Source: Streptomyces sp. NRRL F-4489 (GTDB taxonomy: Bacteria; Actinomycetota; Actinomycetes; Streptomycetales; Streptomycetaceae). Taken from it: a stretch of 38,622 nucleotides of DNA. Location of the stretch: the NCBI RefSeq assembly GCF_001509485.1, contig NZ_LLZI01000255.1, positions 1-38,622 of the forward strand, given 5' to 3'. Below the pieces are notes generated by a model. That model made no database searches, was not told the origin of the DNA, and was given only the letters and a program-made list of their open reading frames with translations. The number at the start of each line of letters is the position of its first letter. Position 1 is the stretch's first letter. Below, in pieces: positions 34,162-38,622 of this stretch. Made by a program: the position numbers and the translations under genes.

Positions 34162-35856
34162 TCAGTCGTCCGACGCCGCGTCCGTGGCGACGAAGGTGCG
34201 GGCCGCCTTGTCGTGCCAGCACTGCCGCCACGGCTTGTCGAACAGGCACCACACGGCGTTGACCACGCCGACGACCAGGACCCCGAGAACGCCGTAGACC
34301 AGCCAGCGCTTGACGGCCTGCCCCAGCTCCGGGGTGTCGTGGCTCTCGATGTCCAGCACCCGGACGCCGCAGAGCTTCTTGCCCAGCGTCCGGCCCCACT
34401 TGAGGGTCGGCAGCACCTCGTACAGGCCGCCGCCGATCAGGATGACCGCCAGGATCGTCAGGAAGACCGGGGCGGTGGTGCCGTCCACCAGATAGACCGT
34501 CACCTGGCGGCCGGACAGCTTGGCCGCGTGGACCTTGGCGTCGAGGTGGTCGGTGACCGTGGACCACATCGGCAGCGCCACCGCGAGGGTGACCGCGGCC
34601 AGCACCAGGGTGTCGATCAGCCGGGCCGCGAGCCGGCGGCCGAGCGGCGCCGGGTGGCCCTGGGCGGCCTGCGCGGCGGCGAAGAAGATGTCGGCGGCCG
34701 GCGGCTTCCAGGGGATGACGCCGTCGTCCCCGGGCGCGCCGCCCTGCGGCGGGAGGCCGGGGCCGGGCGCGGGGGCGGGGGCGGCCGGGGGCTGCGCGGG
34801 CGACCGGTCGGCCGGACGGGCCGCCTGCGGGCCCTGCGCCTGCGGGACGGACTGCCGGCCGGGCTGCTGCTGGGCGGGGTGTTGGACGGGTTGCTGGGCG
34901 GACTGCTGCGGGCCCGGTGCGGCGCCGGTGGCCGGCAGCGGCTGCGGGGGCTGCTGGGCCTGCGGGGCGCCGCCGGTGGACGGGGCGTTCGGCGGACGGT
35001 TCGCGGCCGGGAGCCGGAAGGCCATGGTCCCGTCCTTCGGGGCGGGCCGCCCGGTCTCGCCCGCGTCCGGCCCGACCGCCCGGAAGACGGCGGTGCCCTG
35101 GTCCTTGGCCGGAGCGTTCGCCGGGGAATTGGCAGGCGCGTTCCCCGCCGGATTCACCGCCGGATTCCCTGACGACTGCGACGACGGATTCGCTGACGGA
35201 TCCGCCGACGGGTTCACGGGCTGCCCCCCGGGCCGCACCGCGCGGATCGCCGTCGTCCCGTGGTCGCCGGCACCGCGGCGGGCCGCCGGATTGACGGCCC
35301 GGATGGCGACCGTCCCGCCGTCCGCGGGCCGCGCCGCGCCCGGCGCCTCGGCCGCGGCCTCGTCGTTCTCCGCGCCGCGCTGCGGCGGCAGCTGGCCCCA
35401 GGCCGCGCCGCCGGCCGGTGCCCCGGCGGGCGGCTGGCCGGGCGCGCCCCAGGAGACCCGGCCGTCGTCGCCGAAGCCGCTCTGCCGGGACGCGTCGGCG
35501 TGCCAGGAGGGCGCCCCCTCCGGGCTGCCGCCGTGCAGCCGGGCCGGGTCGTCCCACCCCGTCTGCGCCACCTCGCCCCGGGGGCGGACGGCCGGGGCCG
35601 CGGAACCGGAGCCGGCCGGCCCGGCCTCGTCCAGGAACACCGGGCCGGTCTCCTCGACGGCGGCGGGCGCGGGCGCCGCCGGGGCAGCGCCGGGCGGCGG
35701 GGCCGGCATCGGCTCGCCCTCGGCCGGGGCCGGGCGGCTGGTGCCCGGCACCCACGCGGCACCGTTCCAGTACCGGATGTAGCCGGGGATGGACGGGTCC
35801 GGGTAGAAGCCTGGCGTGGGGCTGCCGCCGGCGGATCCTGCGGTAGGGGCGCTCAT
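34162..35856 (-). CDS. RDD protein with DUF2510 domain and repeated TxAIR motifs
   Basis: A 564-residue protein. A DUF2510 domain is at about 15-42 (GFYPDPSIPGYIRYWNGAAWV). About 360 disordered residues rich in Pro, Ala, Gln and Gly follow; they contain GTVAIRAV (181-188), GTTAIRAV (200-207), GTAVFRAV (254-261) and GTMAFRLP (276-283), and an Asn/Pro/Ala stretch (215-250). The RDD domain runs from about 404 (PLGRRLAARLIDTLVLAAV) to the end, with three membrane segments and the shared tail WCLFDKPWRQCWHDKAARTFV. The start at 35856 is chosen because DUF2510 begins soon after. It may be a phosphorylated membrane scaffold; that is inference. Confidence 0.86.
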   Translation of the reverse strand: MSAPTAGSAGGSPTPGFYPDPSIPGYIRYWNGAAWVPGTSRPAPAEGEPMPAPPPGAAPAAPAPAAVEETGPVFLDEAGPAGSGSAAPAVRPRGEVAQTGWDDPARLHGGSPEGAPSWHADASRQSGFGDDGRVSWGAPGQPPAGAPAGGAAWGQLPPQRGAENDEAAAEAPGAARPADGGTVAIRAVNPAARRGAGDHGTTAIRAVRPGGQPVNPSADPSANPSSQSSGNPAVNPAGNAPANSPANAPAKDQGTAVFRAVGPDAGETGRPAPKDGTMAFRLPAANRPPNAPSTGGAPQAQQPPQPLPATGAAPGPQQSAQQPVQHPAQQQPGRQSVPQAQGPQAARPADRSPAQPPAAPAPAPGPGLPPQGGAPGDDGVIPWKPPAADIFFAAAQAAQGHPAPLGRRLAARLIDTLVLAAVTLAVALPMWSTVTDHLDAKVHAAKLSGRQVTVYLVDGTTAPVFLTILAVILIGGGLYEVLPTLKWGRTLGKKLCGVRVLDIESHDTPELGQAVKRWLVYGVLGVLVVGVVNAVWCLFDKPWRQCWHDKAARTFVATDAASDD

Positions 35857-36098
35857 GTCCGAAGTCCCGTATCTGTTCTCGGCCTGGTGGGTGTCGGGGT
35901 GCAGTCTGCCGCAACGCGGCGTCCACATCTATCAGACCCCGCGTCGTACCGGTGTTCACGGCCTGCCCCGGGCGTCTGCCCCCGGGCGCGGAAAAAAGTC
36001 GCCGGAACCCGTGTAAGAGTCCGGCCGCCGCCCGCTCTCATCCGGTGCGGGTCCGCGCACGGGGCCCGCGTTCAGGGAGCTGAGAGAGGCGGAAACCG

Positions 36099-36575
36099 AT
36101 GCACACCGTGGTGGAGCGAGAGCTTGAGCTGGGCCTGGTCCTGTCGCCGGAGCGAACCATTCCGGTGCCGGCCCGGCTGACGTACCGGACCGACGACCCC
36201 TACGCCGTCCACGTCATCTTCCACATCGGGTCGGACTCCCCCGTCCACTGGACGTTCGCCCGGGAACTCCTCGTCGAGGGCGTCTTCCGGCCGTCCGGGG
36301 AGGGCGACGTACGGGTGTGGCCGGCGAAGCGGGACGGCCGCAGCCTGGTCTGCGTGGCGCTGGACTCGCCGGACGGGGAAGCGCTGCTGGAGGCGCCGGC
36401 CGGCGCGGTGTCGGCCTGGCTGGAGCGCACCCTGCGGATCGTGCCGCCGGGCTCGGAGGGTACGCACCTGGGGCTCGACAAAGGGCTGACCGCGCTGCTG
36501 GCGCTGGCCTCCCGGGACGACGCCGGCCCCAACGACCCCTGGGGGACGGACGAATGCCCCGAACCAGGGGCGTAA
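36099..36575 (+). CDS. ssgG: SsgA-like sporulation/cell-division protein, SsgG type
   Basis: A 158-residue member of the SsgA-like protein family, which exists only in morphologically complex actinomycetes and controls septum placement. The pattern VERELELGLVLSPERTIPVPARLTYRTDDPYAVHVIFHIG, WTFARELLVEGVFRP, GEGDVRVWPAK and LLEAPAGAVSAWLERTLRIVPPGSE is diagnostic. Assignment to SsgG rather than another family member rests on position: in S. coelicolor, ssgG lies downstream of the nag locus, as here. AGAGAGG before the ATG at 36099 is the ribosome-binding site. It is divergent from the longer RDD gene. Confidence 0.85.
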   Translation: MHTVVERELELGLVLSPERTIPVPARLTYRTDDPYAVHVIFHIGSDSPVHWTFARELLVEGVFRPSGEGDVRVWPAKRDGRSLVCVALDSPDGEALLEAPAGAVSAWLERTLRIVPPGSEGTHLGLDKGLTALLALASRDDAGPNDPWGTDECPEPGA

Positions 36576-36601
36576 CGGTGGCGACGCCGGCGGGGGTCCC
36601 G

Positions 36602-36668
36602 TTACCGGGACCGTGGGCCGGGTCTACCGGGAGCGGGTCCACCGGGACCGGGCCTACCGGGACCGCGC
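36602..36668 (+). repeat. Short imperfect repeat after ssgG
   Basis: Four copies of TACCGGGACC or close variants start near 36603, 36625, 36640 and 36655, in the 209-base gap between ssgG and the convergent oxidoreductase gene. No hairpin or gene is evident. Confidence 0.55.
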
Positions 36669-36784
36669 CGCCGCTCCCCGGGACAGCGCCGACGCTCCCG
36701 GGGGCGGCGGCCCCGTCCCGGCGCCCGTTTCCGCCGCGTCAGTCCCCGCAGTCGTGCCCGCCCCCTCCGTACCCCTCCGCCGCC

Positions 36785-38344
36785 TCAGTCGCCGCGGTAC
36801 GTCTCCAGCAACCGGAGCCAGATCTCGCTGATCGTCGGGTAAGAGGGGACGGCGTGCCAGAGCCGCTCCAGGGGGACCTCCCCGGCGACCGCGACGGTGG
36901 CCGCGTGCAGCAGTTCGGCGACGCCGGGCCCGACGAAGGTGGCGCCGAGCAGCACCTCGCGGTCGAGGTCGACGACCATCCGGGCGCGGCCCCGGTAGCC
37001 GTCCGCGTACAGGGACGCGCCGGCCACCGCGCCCAGGTCGTGGTCGACCGCCCGGACGCGGTGGCCGGCCCGCTCGGCCTCGGCGGCGGTCAGCCCGACC
37101 GCGGCGGCCTCCGGGTCGGTGAACACCACCTGCGGGACGGCGTGGTGGTCGGCGGAGGCGCTGTGCGCGCCCCAGCGGTCGCTCTCCAGGATCGGGACCC
37201 CGCGGGCCCGGGCGGCGATCGCGGCACCGGCGACCCGGGCCTGGTACTTGCCCTGGTGGGTCAGCAGCGCGCGGTGGTTGACGTCCCCGGCGGCGTAGAG
37301 CCAGCCGCCCGGCACCCCGGTGACCCGCAGGCTGTCGTCCACCTCCAGCCACTCCCCCGGGGTCAGCCCCACGGTCTCCAGCCCCAGATCCCCGGTCCGC
37401 GGCGCCCGCCCGGTGGCGATCAGCACCTCGTCCGCCACGATCCCGTCCCCGGGATCCGGTACGACGGTGACCGGCCCGCCGTTCCCGGCCCGCCGCACCT
37501 CCCGCACGCCCGTCCCGGTCCGTACGTCCACCCCGGCCTCCCGCAGCGCGTCGGCCACCAACTCCCCCGCGAACGGCTCCATACGGGGCAGCAGCCCGTC
37601 CCCCCTGACCAGCATCGTCACCTCGGCGCCCAGCGCCCGCCAGGCCGTGGCCATCTCCACCCCGACGACCCCGCCGCCCACGACCACCAGGTGCCCCGGT
37701 ACGGCCTGGGCGCTGGTGGCCTCCCGGCTCGTCCACGGCCGGGCGTCGGCCAGCCCCGGCACGTCCGGCAGCACCGGGCGGCTGCCGGTGCACACCGCGA
37801 CCGCGTGCCGGGCGATGAGCGTCCGCCCGCCGTCCACCACCACCCGCCGCGGCCCGTCCAGCCGCCCCCGGCCGCGCACCAGGTCGATCCCGGCGCCGTC
37901 CAGCCAGCGGACCTGCCCCTCGTCCCGCCAGTGCGCGGCGAACGCGTCCCGCCGCGCCAGCACCGCGGACGCGTCCAGCGGCCCGGTCACCGCGCCCTTC
38001 GCCCCGGCCACCCGCCGCGCCCCGTCCCGCGCCGCGACCGGCCGCAGCAGCGCCTTGCTCGGCATGCACGCCCAGTACGAACACTCGCCCCCGACCAGCT
38101 CGTGCTCCACCAGCACCGCGCTCAGCCCCGCCGCGTGCACCCGGTCGGCGAGGTTCTCCCCGGTGGGCCCGCCACCGAGGACGATGACGTCGTACGTGTC
38201 GTGGGTACCGTGCGCGCCGTACGCATCACCGGCGCCGGGGGCGGCTCCGGGGGCGGCGCCGCTCGCCGCTGTCCCCGCCGCCGTCTCCGCTCCCGCCTCC
38301 CGCTCCCCCGCCGTGTCCCCTCGCGTCTCCCGCTCCGCTGCCAT
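36785..38344 (-). CDS. FAD-dependent pyridine nucleotide-disulfide oxidoreductase
   Basis: A 519-residue flavoprotein of the dihydrolipoamide dehydrogenase/mercuric reductase class. A 50-residue Ala/Gly/Glu-rich N-terminus precedes the FAD fold YDVIVLGGGPTGEN (51-64). The redox disulfide is CSYWAC (Cys88, Cys93); the NAD(P) fold is VVVGGGVVGVEMATAWRALG. The dimer domain ends PSYPTISEIWLRLLE. The His of the usual His-Pro-Thr-x-x-Glu base is a Tyr here, so lipoamide dehydrogenase activity is unlikely; a quinone or other disulfide reductase is possible. No lipoamide-complex genes are nearby. The ATG at 38344 follows GAGG; 92 upstream codons of open frame are low-complexity and discarded. Confidence 0.88.
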   Translation of the reverse strand: MAAERETRGDTAGEREAGAETAAGTAASGAAPGAAPGAGDAYGAHGTHDTYDVIVLGGGPTGENLADRVHAAGLSAVLVEHELVGGECSYWACMPSKALLRPVAARDGARRVAGAKGAVTGPLDASAVLARRDAFAAHWRDEGQVRWLDGAGIDLVRGRGRLDGPRRVVVDGGRTLIARHAVAVCTGSRPVLPDVPGLADARPWTSREATSAQAVPGHLVVVGGGVVGVEMATAWRALGAEVTMLVRGDGLLPRMEPFAGELVADALREAGVDVRTGTGVREVRRAGNGGPVTVVPDPGDGIVADEVLIATGRAPRTGDLGLETVGLTPGEWLEVDDSLRVTGVPGGWLYAAGDVNHRALLTHQGKYQARVAGAAIAARARGVPILESDRWGAHSASADHHAVPQVVFTDPEAAAVGLTAAEAERAGHRVRAVDHDLGAVAGASLYADGYRGRARMVVDLDREVLLGATFVGPGVAELLHAATVAVAGEVPLERLWHAVPSYPTISEIWLRLLETYRGD

Positions 38345-38545
38345 CCGCCCTCGCCCTCGCTTCCCTGCCGCTTCCCTGCCGCCGGCCCTGCCGGGCCTGG
38401 AGTCGGCCCGGGCTCCTCCGGGCCCTCCCGGCCATCCTCGGGCCGCCACGCCCGCGGCGCATCCGGCGCCCGGGGGCCGCCCGGCAGGGACGAGTCGCGT
38501 ACGGGTCGCCTCACGGGCCGGGGCGAACGGGGGCGGGGCGGCCGG

Positions 38546-38570
38546 GCCGAGCCGAGCCGAGCCGAGCCGA
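38546..38570 (+). repeat. Simple GCCGA repeat
   Basis: Five tandem copies of GCCGA, upstream of the oxidoreductase gene and near the window end. No other feature is seen between 38345 and 38622. Confidence 0.8.
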
Positions 38571-38622
38571 GCCGCGCAGGGTAGTGCGCGGAAGGGAGCG
38601 ACGCGAAGCGACAGCCGCACCG

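Overview
The window looks like chromosomal Streptomyces DNA (or a very close relative). It is GC-rich with strong G/C in third codon positions. Its genes are typical of that genus: an SsgA-like sporulation protein, a DasR-type GlcNAc phosphotransferase locus, the CysM/CysO/Mec cysteine pathway, and DUF1707, DUF3618 and DUF2017 proteins. From memory of S. coelicolor, the order nagF-nagE1-nagE2 ... ssgG suggests this is the conserved core around those genes. I see no phage, IS element or CRISPR array.

Layout. 0.1-6.6 kb: a DUF445 membrane protein, a membrane-anchored SGNH hydrolase, and a leftward cluster of two ABC-2 permeases, their ATPase and a DUF1707/LiaF-like protein. 6.9-11.2 kb: a bifunctional penicillin-binding protein, a Gdx/SugE guanidinium exporter preceded by a guanidine-III riboswitch, a divergent GroES paralogue, a DUF3618 protein and a thiol peroxidase. 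11.2-15.0 kb: a histidine kinase with no response regulator beside it, translationally coupled to a single-pass membrane protein, then a ProP-like MFS transporter. 15.1-17.3 kb: a tRNA with a UAG (Leu) anticodon but a short variable loop, RdgB, a lipoprotein with a TTA codon, and RNase PH.

17.4-20.8 kb holds the PTS locus: EIIB (nagF) divergent from two EIIC permeases (nagE1, nagE2), with three DasR-box-like palindromes in the two control regions. 20.8-24.1 kb holds an MBL-fold hydrolase and the protein-thiocarboxylate cysteine pathway (CysM, CysO, Mec), with a short CRLSSAIC-type leader peptide and a C-rich leader upstream of cysO-cysM. 24.2-29.7 kb: an amino acid permease, DUF2017 and ClpS (overlapping), and the NAD salvage pair PncB-PncA with a palindrome over the pncB promoter. 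29.8-38.3 kb: a secreted M6 metalloprotease, a small membrane protein, two paralogous RDD proteins, SsgG, and a flavin disulfide-reductase family enzyme without the usual C-terminal His.

The most informative points are regulatory: a recognisable guanidine-III aptamer, a probable cysteine attenuator with a leaderless leader peptide, DasR sites, one TTA (bldA-dependent) gene, and a class I tRNA carrying a leucine anticodon. Starts are inferred from ribosome-binding sites and family alignment by eye. No database search was run.
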